Of a stretch of 64,000 nucleotides of DNA, positions 11,791 to 22,455 are shown piece by piece; position 1 is the first letter of the stretch; each line of letters begins with the position of its first letter. Both the position numbers and the translations under genes were made by a program. This DNA is from Procambarus clarkii (Eukaryota; Arthropoda; Malacostraca; Decapoda; Cambaridae), in the NCBI RefSeq assembly GCF_040958095.1, contig NC_091217.1, positions 12,050,120 to 12,114,119 of the forward strand. Reading direction: 5' to 3'. The notes under the pieces are model-generated. The model was not told the DNA's origin. It made no database searches and saw nothing but the letters and a program-made list of their open reading frames with translations.

Positions 11791-12340
11791 ATGCTGGCAA
11801 ATAGCCACTCTACCCCACAGTGTCAGCATGCGAGGATCAATACTGCCTGCTACTGACGCTACATTATGTATTCCCGTACACCATCCCTGTCAAAAGTCCT
11901 ATCGATCTATCCATCCCACAACAATCCTCCATTTCCCATCACCATTCTTCCTCTCCAACAACTTTTCGTGTCTGCCCTTCCCTCTTGTCTCCCCTTCACC
12001 CCCTTCCCCGCCTCGTCATATCCACGTGTCCCACCCTTCAAGACCATCTTAAAAATATTGCAGGGCCTTCCTGGCCCCGTTGCAGCAATATTGCCACAAC
12101 CTCTACCATAAGCAATCTGCCTGCCGCCACCCTCCAAATTGATAATCAGCTGCTGATAGCCGTTTAGCCGGAGCGTTGATGAGCTACTGATTGACGGGAA
12201 GAGGTGCGGTGGGTGCGGCTCCGGAGGAGTTGATGATAAGGCAAGCGTGAATGGAAGTGGTGTACAGTGAGGGAGGAAGTGATGGGAAAGTGTACAGTGA
12301 TCGCCAGTGATGGGTAAATGGTATGCTTTTTACTCCTAAC
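11791..12340. other. Unassigned DNA
   Basis: C-rich plus strand to about 12.06 kb, then G-rich. Overlapping short open frames of 74-115 residues look compositional. No domain recognised. Confidence 0.4.
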
Positions 12341-12344
12341 CAAA

Positions 12345-12838
12345 ACATAGACCTGATCATATACTATAAACAAATAAGATCACTGACCTCCTCATTAAAA
12401 ACAGCCAGAAGCCGACGGAGAACCCTTTACAGCAGTCATACGTGGTATATATGTACACCTGTCCCCACGAAGGATCAAGTTTCAGCCCCGCTCCTGTGCC
12501 AGGTAAGTCCATCACGGGCTCACCATAGCCTGTGCTACTTGGAACTTTTAGTTCCCAGTAGCTGAATCTTAAAGAACAACAACCACGAAGGATGTAGCCT
12601 TCAATCTAAGTACATAGGTATGACGTCGACTAAGCTGACGAGGCGTTTGACCTGTCATCTTCAATCTGGTGCCCCTAAAAATCACATGAGACAAGCCCAT
12701 GACATCACCTTAACAAGGAAAATGTTGAATAAAAACGCCTGTATAATAGACAAAACCCAAGATGTTAGGAGATTACAAATTCTTGAAGCAAGCCACATAA
12801 AAAGTCGAACAACCCGCCATAAATACGTGAACTATTGA
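12345..12838 (+). mobile_element. Penelope-like element fragment, GIY-YIG tail, split by a SINE
   Basis: Reads DLL and VVYMYTCPHEG before 12,475, then after a SINE at 12,476-12,582 (and its target copy) continues CSLQSKYIGMTSTKLTRRL, GAPKNHMRQAHDITLTRK and RRLQILEASHIK to a stop at 12,838. The family pattern is a Cys-rich start, YIG-x-T, a His pair and an R-x-L-x-I-x-EA helix. Only the C-terminal domain is present. Penelope-like is the best assignment, though a GIY-YIG domain also occurs elsewhere. Confidence 0.6.
12476..12582 (+). mobile_element. Short (~107-bp) SINE with 11-bp target duplication
   Basis: Contains CCCCGCTCCTGTGCCAGGTA, GGGCTCACCATAGCC and GTGCTACTTGGAACTT and ends in an AAC-type tail. 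CCACGAAGGAT flanks it at 12,465-12,475 and 12,583-12,593, a perfect target-site duplication. A second copy lies at 13,130-13,227. Confidence 0.8.
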
Positions 12839-13129
12839 CTCTACCCACCATGAGGGTAAGAACAAGACCGGGACGTGAAGATGCCCACGTTGACGACGCT
12901 GCTCGAAGCGCCACGCCCGCCACACCTGATTAATCTTTGTATGTGCTTCCTCTCTTTTTGTAGCCTTATTCTTCACCCTTTACGCCTTACTTTTTACCTC
13001 TGTACGCCTTACTCTTCACCTACTTATATTTGCATGTATCTGTCCTCCCTAATGGTATAAATCCAATACGCCCAGTACTGTCCCACAGAGTGAATACTTT
13101 TCATTCATTCATATACTTCTACTGTCCCA

Positions 13130-13227
13130 CACTTGCCCCGCTCCTGTGCCAGGTAAGTTATGGGCTCACCATAGCCCGTGCTACTTGGAACTTGTTCCGA
13201 GTAGCTGAATCTATAACAACAACAACA
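13130..13227 (+). mobile_element. Short (~98-bp) SINE with 10-bp target duplication
   Basis: Same family as 12,476-12,582, with the same CCCCGCTCCTGTGCCAGGTA core and an AAC tail. TACTGTCCCA occurs at 13,120-13,129 and again at 13,228-13,237. Confidence 0.8.
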
Positions 13228-13240
13228 TACTGTCCCAGAC

Positions 13241-13545
13241 AGGTTACATATCACGAAAGTAATCCACAGCGGTTATATAGACTACATCTAGGTTACAGAT
13301 GCAGCTGGGAGATTTGTGAACCCAGACAAAGGAAATGTGTCGTCTGCCAAACAATCACAGAAAAGCCACTACTTCACTATCTTCTGGAATGTAAAGCAAC
13401 CCACGACCTTAGAAGAGCGTTAAGAGTCCCTGAATCATGCAGTAACCACTCTGAAGCTATCAACACTGCCACTCTTCTGGTCAAAAAAGGTGTCCAGCAG
13501 CTGGATACCCTCATAGGTACTGTCAAGCAGTATCCTCCCCTGTGA
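13241..13545 (+). mobile_element. C-terminal fragment of an I/Jockey-group LINE
   Basis: The frame ending at 13,545 reads RLHLGYRCSWEICEPRQRKC, then VVCQTITEKPLLHYLLEC: a C-x2-C ... H-x4-C zinc-knuckle block of the kind found after RNase H in I/Jockey LINEs (the intact LINE at the right edge has CPSC ... HVLLEC in the same place). It may belong to the family at 2.4-4.0 kb. Confidence 0.65.
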
Positions 13546-13644
13546 TAGCAGCCACATAGTACGGACTGACGATTTAAATGTGAGCACAGCACGCAGAATA
13601 TCCTTTCACGACCAAAGATCACATTCACTCCCAAAAAATCTACC

Positions 13645-13700
13645 ACTTACGGGCTATTCATGCCCGTGCCACCTCTTGGGTGGCTTAATCTTCATCAATC
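13645..13700 (+). mobile_element. 3' end of a SINE also present at 15.26 kb
   Basis: CTTACGGGCTATTCATGCCC, TGGGTGGCTTAATCTTCATC and AATCA match the 3' half of the minus-strand SINE at 15,258-15,425. Confidence 0.75.
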
Positions 13701-13899
13701 AGTACTGTCCCATTCACCTGAGAATGAACCATGTAGGTTCGAAAGGTTGTGTAAATGTATAAGTGTAATACATTCTACAGTTAATCATGACTTTTCTCTA
13801 TACTCTTTATGGTCTTCATGTGGGAAGTAGAAAACATTATCTTTTTACCTTAATCTTACAACTTTATTGGGCCTGGCACGTTGCTTTAAAGTGTAAAGT

Positions 13900-14045
13900 T
13901 GTCAACAGTCACTGCTGAACCATTGTAACGTTTTGGGAAGTCACTATTGTAACTACCACTGAACATGAACAACTCGATGTAGAGGTTGCTATTAATTTGT
14001 AACCCCGAGACTGTAATAACTGCATTGAGATCACCCCCCCCCTCA
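13900..14045 (-). mobile_element. Possible LTR-retroelement end (relic)
   Basis: Inverted partner of the sequence at 14,875-15,215. Both contain, in opposite orientation, CATTGTAACGTT, GTAACTACCACTGAAC and a CACTGCTG motif. The order, a TTACA end followed by TGGTGGCAGCAGTGAG-like sequence, suggests an LTR end next to a primer-binding site. No coding parts were found; treated as a broken fossil. Low certainty. Confidence 0.3.
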
Positions 14046-14209
14046 GAATTAATTAAGGGAAAATATATAAAATACACAGGAGATAATTAACAGTAACTTT
14101 ATTTAATAATGCAAATGAATTAACCCAAAGCAAGTGACATCCTATCTTCAGAGGCATAGTAAAGGAATACAAATTGTACAGGAAACTCAAAACAGTGAAC
14201 GACATGGAA

Positions 14210-14535
14210 GAAAATGCAAAATATAACCAGTGAAGAACAGGGGTGCCATAGGCACAATCAGAGAACACTGTATGAACATCAGAGGTCCGCGGTTGTTCAA
14301 CGTCCTCCCAGCGAGCATAAGAAATATTGCCGGAACAACCGTGGACATCTTCAAGAGGAAACTAAATTTATTCCTCCAAGGAGTGCCGGACCAACCGGGC
14401 TGTGGTGGGTATGTGGGCCTGCGGGCCGCTCCAAGCAACAGCCTGGTGGACCAAACTCTCACAAGTCAAGCCTGGCCTCGGGCCGGGCTTGGGGAGTAGA
14501 AGAACTCCCAGAACCCCATCAACCAGGTATTAAGC
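14210..14535 (+). mobile_element. CR1-group LINE 3' end
   Basis: Same family and same 5'-truncated extent as 2785-3165: GPRLFNVLPASIRNIAG, FLQGVPDQPGCGGYVGLRA, and a tail ending in CATCAACCAGGTA. The frame is open for 89 residues to the stop at about 14,499. Confidence 0.75.
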
Positions 14536-14874
14536 AGACATTTACCCTTTATGACTGCTTCTCAGGTGGTGTTGTGGCCGATAACCCCACCTCCTCCACC
14601 ACTCCTGGTCACACTAAAGATCTTCAGCTCTCCATCCTTCAAGGTGAGGTTCGACTCCACCCACTAAGGCTCATCTTGCCCTAGAAACTCCACCCTTTTC
14701 TAGGCCTACATCCAATCAGCTGAAACTATAGGCCTAGGTCCCCTGGCACCTAGGCCGATGAGAACTAGCCCAGGCCCTCGTCCAATGAGCAGACTTTAAT
14801 ACTCCAGAGGTGGAGTTTTCTCACAAAACTGGATATTACAGACTCTGGCCTACTGAGAACAGTAGACGGGCATG
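14536..14874. other. Unassigned DNA
   Basis: Contains repeated TAGGCCTA-like motifs (14.70-14.76 kb). No gene recognised. Confidence 0.35.
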
Positions 14875-15215
14875 TTGTAACCCCACGGCACAAGGAAAAC
14901 TTGTGACCCAAGTTTATGGTCCCCAGATGGTGTGACGACTCTGCCTCTAGCAGTCAAGAGGGAGGGATAGAAGAGACCGAGAAGGGGAGAAGAGAGAAGG
15001 GCGGGGTTGGGGGGGGGGGGGAAGAGAGTGTAGAGGCCTATCATGTCTGGCCGTTACAACCCCCCCCCCCATTCAAAATTTAACTAGTTTCGGGGGTATT
15101 CCATATAATTATTAGAGTCTCAGTGTTATAAGTTAATAGCCACCATTACAACGAGTTGTTCAGTGGTAGTTACAAGGTTGAACTTCCCGAACGTTACAAT
15201 GGTGGCAGCAGTGAG
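14875..15215 (+). mobile_element. Possible LTR-retroelement end (relic)
   Basis: Starts near TGTAACCCCAC, contains a purine-rich tract, G and C runs, and ends GAACGTTACA followed by TGGTGGCAGCAGTGAG, which would fit an LTR end and primer-binding site. Inverted counterpart at 13,900-14,045. No gag or pol seen; a broken fossil if correctly named. Confidence 0.3.
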
Positions 15216-15257
15216 TGTTGCCAACGTTACAGAAGCTCTCCTCGACATTAACAGAGG

Positions 15258-15425
15258 TGATTGATTGATGAAGATTAAGCCACCCAAAAGGTGGCACGGG
15301 CATGAATAGCCCGTAAATGGTGGCCCTTTTGAGCCATTACCAGTATCAAGAGCTGATACTGGAGATCTGTGGAGGTGCGACTGCACCCTGCGTGACGGGA
15401 GATGTCTCCCGTGTCCAAATGGTGG
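15258..15425 (-). mobile_element. SINE of ~168 bp with 11-bp target duplication
   Basis: Minus-strand reading starts CCACCATTTGGACACGGG, has several short palindromic blocks (GGGAGACATCTCCC, AGTATCAGCTCTTGATACT) and ends with an AATC repeat tail. ATTAACAGAGG flanks both sides (15,247-15,257 and 15,426-15,436). Confidence 0.8.
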
Positions 15426-15559
15426 ATTAACAGAGGCGGTGGGAAAGCCTTACATAGCAGCTGGGATGAGGTTGGGTGCTACACTCCACGTTGTCTGGGG
15501 TCAACATGTGTGAGGTGGAAGTTCTGTCTTGATCTTGATGATGGTAAGCTGCACCCAAG

Positions 15560-15800
15560 TCTAAGCTGACTCTTGCTAATTGAATGAGTGTTTGATATGT
15601 AGTGCCTTGGCTATGTCTAATCTTCTACTGTTGTATTTGTAGATTATTTTTATCTTGTTAGTCATGATATCTCTCGTGATAATTACGTTTACCCACAAAA
15701 ATTCAACTCTCTTTGAATATATTCCTGGGCTCAGGAATGTTTGAGCTAAACTGTGTAGTCTGAAGCCATACTGAAAGTTTATCATAAGCATTAACTACTT
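15560..15800 (-). mobile_element. Penelope-like GIY-YIG C-terminal fragment (probable)
   Basis: Minus-strand frame includes VIITRDIMTNKIKIIYKYN then SRRLDIAKALHIKHSFN. The R-R-L-x-I-x-x-A-L-x-I pattern matches the closing helix of the fragment at 12.35-12.84 kb. Degraded and short. Confidence 0.45.
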
Positions 15801-16170
15801 TTTCGGAGGTGTCGGTGTCAAGTGCCATGCAATATAATTTAGAAAATTCCTTATAAGTGCCTTGTAATATCCGGGACGCACACCAAAATAATATAATTCC
15901 CCTAAAACAAATCTAGGACGAAAGAGACCTTGTAAACATTGTTTTAAGGAAGCACTCGCAGGGTTAATGTTAATTTCCTCTGGTGTAAGTTCCAGCTCTT
16001 GGTCCCCGAGGCACGCCAGTTAATGCGTCCCGTTGGCACCACTTTTGGTCGTTGCGGTGAAGAAGGGAGACGAAAAATTAAAAGCGACGAAAAGAAATTA
16101 ATAGAATCTGGAAAACGTGCGTAGGAAACATGCCTCTCATACAGTGTGCGGGGGTAACCACGCACACTGC
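15801..16170. other. Unassigned DNA
   Basis: No recognisable gene or repeat. Confidence 0.35.
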
Positions 16171-16179
16171 CACCGTACG

Positions 16180-16335
16180 CCAGTGTGGGTGTTACCCACC
16201 TTACTCCAGTGTGGGTGTTACCCACCTTACTCCAGTGTGGGTGTTACCCACCTTACTCCAGTGTGGGTGTTACCCACCTTACTCCAGTGTGGGTGTTACC
16301 CACCTTACTCCAGTGTGGGTGTTACCCACCTTACC
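16180..16335. repeat. 26-bp minisatellite
   Basis: Six units of CCAGTGTGGGTGTTACCCAC plus CTTACT. Each unit holds a GGGTGTTACCC palindrome. Confidence 0.95.
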
Positions 16336-16509
16336 ACACATCCACTCATTCCTTCATCAGCACACTCACTCACCTACACACCCACTCGTACATACATCCA
16401 CTGACCCAACGCCCACTTCACCCACACGCTCACTCACCCACCACTCACTCACCCACCAGCCCGTCCTCCTAAGGCTCCCCAACGTCAAGAAAACGGCCAA
16501 TTTAAAGTG

Positions 16510-16640
16510 ACCTCTCCTAACCTACCAGAGAACCCAAAACAGAGAACAGTACGTCACTTTCGCGAGCTGCTTCCATTTTCTAGTACGACAATTTTGGTCT
16601 TATAGAACGCATACGAGCAAAAAGCGACGTTCTTTTGTAG
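16510..16640. repeat. ~130-bp dispersed repeat, copy 1
   Basis: CCTAACCTACCAGAG, ACAGTACGTCACTTTCGCGA, AGTACGACAATTTT and AAAAGCGACGT match 51,580-51,720. Both copies lie just downstream of a minisatellite. Confidence 0.8.
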
Positions 16641-16894
16641 AATTACAGATTGCATCCACTCACCAACTTCCCCACCTGACTCTGAGCATTCTCTCCCTTC
16701 CAAAAATTGTGAAAACATTAACACAAAACAAATTAGAACAGGAAACCTGACAATTAAAAAAAATATATACACCAGCTCGGACAAATATAATTTGGTTGGC
16801 AGGATGGCGGCCTCCGGGGGGGGGGGGGGTCCGGGCACACTACGTCACAACCAACCATCACACACTCATTTAAATTTTGCCCCGAGGGGCGAGT

Positions 16895-17260
16895 TTATTG
16901 GGCAGCGCCACTCATCCTGTGAGTGGACACACCGTCATAGTGACAGTATTGGGCAGCGCCACTCACCCTGTGAGTGGACACACCGCCATAGTGACAGTAT
17001 TGGGCAGCGCCACTCATCCTGTGAATGGACACACCGTCATAGTGACAGTATTGGGCAGCGCCACTCACCCTGTGAGTGGACACACCGCCATAGTGACAGT
17101 ATTGGGCAGCGCCACTCATCCTGTGCGTGAACACACCGCCATAGTGACAGTATTGGGCAGCGTCACTCATCCTGTGAGTGAACACACCGCCATAGTGACA
17201 GTATTGGGCAGCGTCACTCATCCTGTGAGTGGACACACCGCCATAGTGACATATACAGCA
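16895..17260. repeat. 51-bp minisatellite
   Basis: Seven units of ATTGGGCAGCGCCACTCATC, CTGTGAGTGGACACACCG and CATAGTGACAGT. The period is a multiple of three, so open frames occur on both strands. Confidence 0.95.
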
Positions 17261-18345
17261 CTCCCCAATAGGAAGAAACCTCGCTGGGTTGTTCATCCTG
17301 TCACTTGTACCCAGACACAGCTGGGACTTGCTTAACTCTCAAGTGAACAGCTTCTCAAATAAGAAGATTAACATTCGTCAACCCTTAAAATATTACGTTA
17401 TCTTGCGGGTGCAAAATCGGGGAATCTTTTAATAACAGTATCTATGTTTGACAAATGGTATTTTCCTAACTCAAACAATGCGGGGTTTATTATTCTACAC
17501 ATATTTCTAATGTCTCTCAGATGTTCACAGTCTCGTAGATAGTGATCAAGGCGGTGCGTTCTTGGGTGTTATGTCTTCTACACTGCACTCTACCTTACAC
17601 ACACATACACATATAGACACCTTCAAGGCACTATGCTTACACAGTTTTCACAGGTAGTGTAGGGACACTATACAGTGGAGGGTGTCCTGTACCGTCCCTT
17701 GTGTAAACACACCAGCCACACACACACACGAGTGGTGCCTGGGGCCAGGTACCCGTGGGCAGCCCACCGTCCTCACACTGCTCCCCTCAGTCAGCTCCAA
17801 TACTGCCATATAAGTAATATCTGCCTTAATTTCTGGCCAATCCAGCCATCCACGGCTGGCGACCACAGTTGGAAGGAGGGGCACTGCTCACACAGTACCG
17901 CTGCAGCTGACCTATTAGGCGCACTAAAGGCTACACCTTAAGACTAGGCCTATTGTCAGAGAGGACGAGGGGTACACCCTGACCTGTCCGTCCCTTGGCT
18001 CCGGGACAACTGTCACACACTCATGTGCTGGCTCAGGTGGGGAGAACAGTCAGGTTGGGTCATCAAGTGTGTTATGCTGGTATGGGGAAGGACGGGGAGG
18101 CCAGGTGTGTGCAATGACTTCACACACACACACATGCTTCTCTCATATCCTCTTTTGATGTTATGAATGGAGTTCGCCTTTTACAACCTGCTCGTTCACT
18201 TCATTTGATTTTCCAACCAATGTTATGGTTAAAGAAGACCTTCTAACATCCTTATGACTCGTTTGTTTCTCAAACTTCCATCCATTCCTTCATAAACATG
18301 TATCCACTCACTCACATGTTTCACTCGCGTTCCACTCATATCAAC
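17261..18345. other. Unassigned DNA
   Basis: No gene, LINE motif or SINE recognised. A small open frame near 17.68-17.94 kb has no supporting domain. Confidence 0.4.
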
Positions 18346-18363
18346 ACACACACACACACACAC

Positions 18364-18415
18364 AAATGACCAAAGAGCCAGAGCTCAACCCCCGCAAGCA
18401 CAAATAGGTGAGTAC
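18364..18415 (+). mobile_element. Isolated LINE/SINE 3' tail
   Basis: GACCAAAGAGCCAGAGCTCA and CCCGCAAGCACAAATAGG, the tail seen at 1740-1815 and 19,330-19,380, here without body and next to CA runs: an extremely 5'-truncated insertion. Confidence 0.75.
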
Positions 18416-18420
18416 ACACA

Positions 18421-18421
18421 C

Positions 18422-18452
<31 letters not shown>
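18421..18452. repeat. CTGT tetranucleotide microsatellite
   Basis: Eight perfect CTGT-type units. Confidence 0.95.
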
Positions 18453-18459
<7 letters not shown>

Positions 18460-18499
18460 CCCAAAGTTAACTAGGTCCTCTGGCGGCTCAGGTGCACAA

Positions 18500-19040
18500 C
18501 GCTGCCACTTAGAGGGTTGTTGTTGGTTACAGAGCCTGTAGGGAGGGGGCCTGTGTGGATGCGGGAAGGGGAGGATAACGAGGGAGGGGGAAGGATGACA
18601 CGTGGGGGGGAGGGGGAGGACGGAAGGTGGAGGAAGGGGGGCATGACAGGAGCGGGTAGGGATGGGGGCGGAGTAAGGGAGATAATGCTGGTGGCAGCAG
18701 GTGGTGAGAAAGTTATTAAAAACGTGAGTGATGGGGGGGTTGGGGGGGCCTAATGCTGGTTAGGGAGGGTGGGCAGGGTGGGGTGTTGACAGTGGGGAGG
18801 GGAGGGAGGACGGGGGAGTGCTGACCTATCAGTGCCTACGGGAACGTGAGGTCTGGGTGTTACGGGCGACCAGTAGTGTCGGCCGGCCAGGAGGCTGTCA
18901 GAGGGCAGTAACAAGAAAGACGATGGCGCTGGTAGTTATATATTACACGACAGTCCAGGGCAGACTTTTTCACATGGTCAAACACGAGACAGAGGAGAGA
19001 GAAGCAAGATGAAGGAGAAGGCGGTAGTGAGTGTGCAGGT
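18500..19040. other. G-rich unassigned tract
   Basis: Strongly purine/G-rich plus strand from 18.53 to 18.82 kb with many runs of four or more G, so it could form G-quadruplexes. No gene recognised. Confidence 0.5.
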
Positions 19041-19043
19041 CCT

Positions 19044-19045
<2 letters not shown>

Positions 19046-19132
<87 letters not shown>
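19046..19132. repeat. CA dinucleotide microsatellite
   Basis: Long CA run followed by a G run at 19,133-19,143, directly before a SINE. Confidence 0.95.
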
Positions 19133-19135
<3 letters not shown>

Positions 19136-19139
19136 GGGG

Positions 19140-19385
19140 GGGGGGCTGGTGGATAGTGCGCAGACTCGTAATTCTGTGGCTCGGGCTCGATTCCCGCACC
19201 AGGCAGAACCAAATGGGTAAAGTTTCTTTCACCCTGAACGCCCTGTTACCTAGCAGTAAATAGGTACCTGGGAGTTAGTCAGCTGTCACGTGCGGCTTCC
19301 TGGGGTGTGTGTGTGTGTGTGGTGTGGAGAAGCGGGACCAAAGAGCCATTTAACCCCCGCAAGCACAAATAGGTGAGTACACACA
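19140..19385 (+). mobile_element. tRNA-derived SINE with LINE-type tail, best-preserved copy
   Basis: tRNA-like head (GTGGATAGTGCGCAGAC, then GGGCTCGATTCCCGCACC as B box), body (AAGTTTCTTTCACCCTGAA, CCTAGCAGTAAATAGGTACC), GT run, then GGGACCAAAGAGCC and CCCGCAAGCACAAATAGGTG. The last segment equals the 3' tail of the CR1-group LINE at 1-1815. Confidence 0.85.
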
Positions 19386-19619
19386 CACACACACACCTGA
19401 ACAAGTCATCATGGCGACAGCGTGCAGATTGGACACAAATCTATACTATAATAGAGAATGTCTGTGTGTCTGTTTCAGGTCTGAGGCCACACAGTTGGGG
19501 CTAACCTCACCCAAATTGGCAGAGGGAATGGTCTGTGGTACGGGATGAACATAGGCTGGCCGGAGTCTCCAGACTTCAAAAGTGAACAGCGTGCCGGGAC
19601 CACATTCACACCCTCACTA

Positions 19620-19725
19620 CCATTTATGCCTCTATACCCACCATTTATGCCTCTATACCCACCATTTATGCCTCTATACCCACCATTTATGCCTCTATAC
19701 CCACCATTTATGCCTCTATACTCGC
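19620..19725. repeat. 21-bp minisatellite
   Basis: Five units of CATTTATGCCTCTATACCCA plus C. Confidence 0.95.
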
Positions 19726-19914
19726 CAGCTACACTGCTAAATATTCCCAAAGCCAAATTTTCACATAATTTGTTTTATAATATATAATGTTTAATTTGTA
19801 TAATATACATTATTCAATCTCTGGAAAAATAATACAAAATTTCCGCTAACAATAATTTGCCCGTACTCCCATAAAACAGACGAGTCTTTCTCGGCGTCAA
19901 CAGTTTTTCCAAGT

Positions 19915-21955
19915 CACGACGCTTGACCAGAGTAAGGAGTAACTATGCTTGACCAGAGTAAGGAGTAACTATGCTTGACCACAGTAAGGAGTAACTATGC
20001 TTGACCACAGTAAGGAGTAACTATGCTTGACCAGAGTAAGGAGTAACTATGCTTGACCACAGTAAGGAGTAACTATGCTTGACCACAGTAAGGAGTAACT
20101 ATGCTTGACCACAGTAAGGAGTAACTATGCTTGACCACAGTAAGGAGTAACTATGCTTGACCACAGTAAGGAGTAACTATGCTTGACCAGAGTAAGGAGT
20201 AACTATGCTTGACCAGAGTAAGGAGTAACTATGCTTGACCACAGTAAGGAGTAACTATGCTTGACCACAGTAAGGAGTAACTATGCTTGACCACAGTAAG
20301 GAGTAACTATGCTTGACCAGAGTAAGGAGTAACTATGCTTGACCACAGTAAGGAGTAACTATGCTTGACCACAGTAAGGAGTAACTATGCATGACCACAG
20401 TAAGGAGTAACTATGCTTGACCACAGTAAGGAGTAACTATGCTTGACCACAGTAAGGAGTAACTATGCATGACCACAGTAAGGAGTAACTATGCTTGACC
20501 ACAGTAAGGAGTAACTATGCTTGACCAGAGTAAGGAGTAACTATGCTTGACCACAGTAAGGAGTAACTATGCTTGACCACAGTAAGGAGTAACTATGCTT
20601 GACCACAGTAAGGAGTAACTATGCTTGACCACAGTAAGGAGTAACTATGCTTGACCACAGTAAGGAGTAACTATGCTTGACCACAGTAAGGAGTAACTAT
20701 GCATGACCACAGTAAGGAGTAACTATGCTTGACCACAGTAAGGAGTAACTATGCTTGACCACAGTAAGGAGTAACTATGCTTGACCACAGTAAGGAGTAA
20801 CTATGCTTGACCACAGTAAGGAGTAACTATGCTTGACCACAGTAAGGAGTAACTATGCTTGACCACAGTAAGGAGTAACTATGCTTGACCAGAGTAAGGA
20901 GTAACTATGCTTGACCAGAGTAAGGAGTAACTATGCTTGACCACAGTAAGGAGTAACTATGCTTGACCACAGTAAGGAGTAACTATGCTTGACCAGAGTA
21001 AGGAGTAACTATGCTTGACCACAGTAAGGAGTAACTATGCTTGACCACAGTAAGGAGTAACTATGCTTGACCACAGTAAGGAGTAACTATGCTTGACCAC
21101 AGTAAGGAGTAACTATGCTTGACCACAGTAAGGAGTAACTATGCTTGACCACAGTAAGGAGTAACTATGCTTGACCAGAGTAAGGAGTAACTATGCTTGA
21201 CCACAGTAAGGAGTAACTATGCTTGACCACAGTAAGGAGTAACTATGCTTGACCACAGTAAGGAGTAACTATGCTTGACCACAGTAAGGAGTAACTATGC
21301 TTGACCACAGTAAGGAGTAACTATGCTTGACCACAGTAAGGAGTAACTATGCTTGACCACAGTAAGGAGTAACTATGCTTGACCAGAGTAAGGAGTAACT
21401 ATGCTTGACCACAGTAAGGAGTAACTATGCTTGACCACAGTAAGGAGTAACTATGCTTGACCACAGTAAGGAGTAACTATGCTTGACCACAGTAAGGAGT
21501 AACTATGCTTGACCAGAGTAAGGAGTAACTATGCTTGACCACAGTAAGGAGTAACTATGCTTGACCACAGTAAGGAGTAACTATGCTTGACCACAGTAAG
21601 GAGTAACTATGCTTGACCACAGTAAGGAGTAACTATGCTTGACCACAGTAAGGAGTAACTATGCTTGACCACAGTAAGGAGTAACTATGCTTGACCACAG
21701 TAAGGAGTAACTATGCTTGACCACAGTAAGGAGTAACTATGCTTGACCACAGTAAGGAGTAACTATGCTTGACCACAGTAAGGAGTAACTATGCTTGACC
21801 ACAGTAAGGAGTAACTATGCTTGACCACAGTAAGGAGTAACTATGCTTGACCACAGTAAGGAGTAACTATGCTTGACCACAGTAAGGAGTAACTATGCTT
21901 GACCACAGTAAGGAGTAACTAGCTTGACCACAGTAAGGAGTAACTATGCTTTACC
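19915..21955. repeat. 26-bp minisatellite
   Basis: About 79 units of GTAAGGAGTAACTATGCTTG plus ACCACA; main variants are CCAGAG for CCACAG and GCATGACC for GCTTGACC. Very uniform. Lies inside the candidate Helitron. Confidence 0.95.
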
Positions 21956-22009
21956 AGAGTTTCATACCATTAAGCCCCTCTCACTGGCCACCATCTACTT
22001 GTTAAGACA

Positions 22010-22205
22010 GACACACACACACACAGACTGACAGAGGCAAAGACAGAGACAGACAGACAAAGGCAAAGACAGACAGAACACAGACAGAAATAGAGGCAGA
22101 GGGAAGAGATAGACAGTAGATAGATAAATGGACACATGGATGATAGATGGACGAGAAGATAGATAGATACATGGACAGAAAGATAAGTAGATGGACGGAT
22201 AGTTA
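22010..22205. repeat. Degenerate GACA/GATA simple repeat
   Basis: Purine-rich mixture of GACA, GATA and GGCA words leading up to the presumed Helitron 3' end. Confidence 0.75.
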
Positions 22206-22455
22206 GACCCGGACCACGCCGGGTAACACCCCTCCCCCCACCTAGTATGCCTATATAGATTTTTTCCGCACTTGTGGAAATCTTGATAAAGTTTCTTCAG
22301 AACTTTGACTTCAAATTATTACTTTCTGTGAAAATGTCGGTATAAGAGAGGCGAGTATTTGTTTGTAATGAGAGGGGTAGTCCGGCCGGCCTTATTGATT
22401 AGTGCATTATGAGACAGGTCGTCCACACCTGCACCGTCCTGCCTCCCTCACCTCT

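Larger units (their letters stand above)
19440..22245 (+). mobile_element. Candidate non-autonomous Helitron carrying minisatellites
   Basis: Left end TCTATACTATAATAGAGAAT follows an A; right end is CTAG (22,242-22,245) followed by T. Helitrons begin with TC, end with CTRR and insert between A and T. A perfect 6-bp stem ACCCGG/CCGGGT with a 6-nt loop (22,207-22,224) sits 17 bp before the CTAG, as expected of a Helitron 3' hairpin. No Rep/helicase is encoded. The inside is mostly minisatellite. The pairing of these two ends is an inference. Confidence 0.45.
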
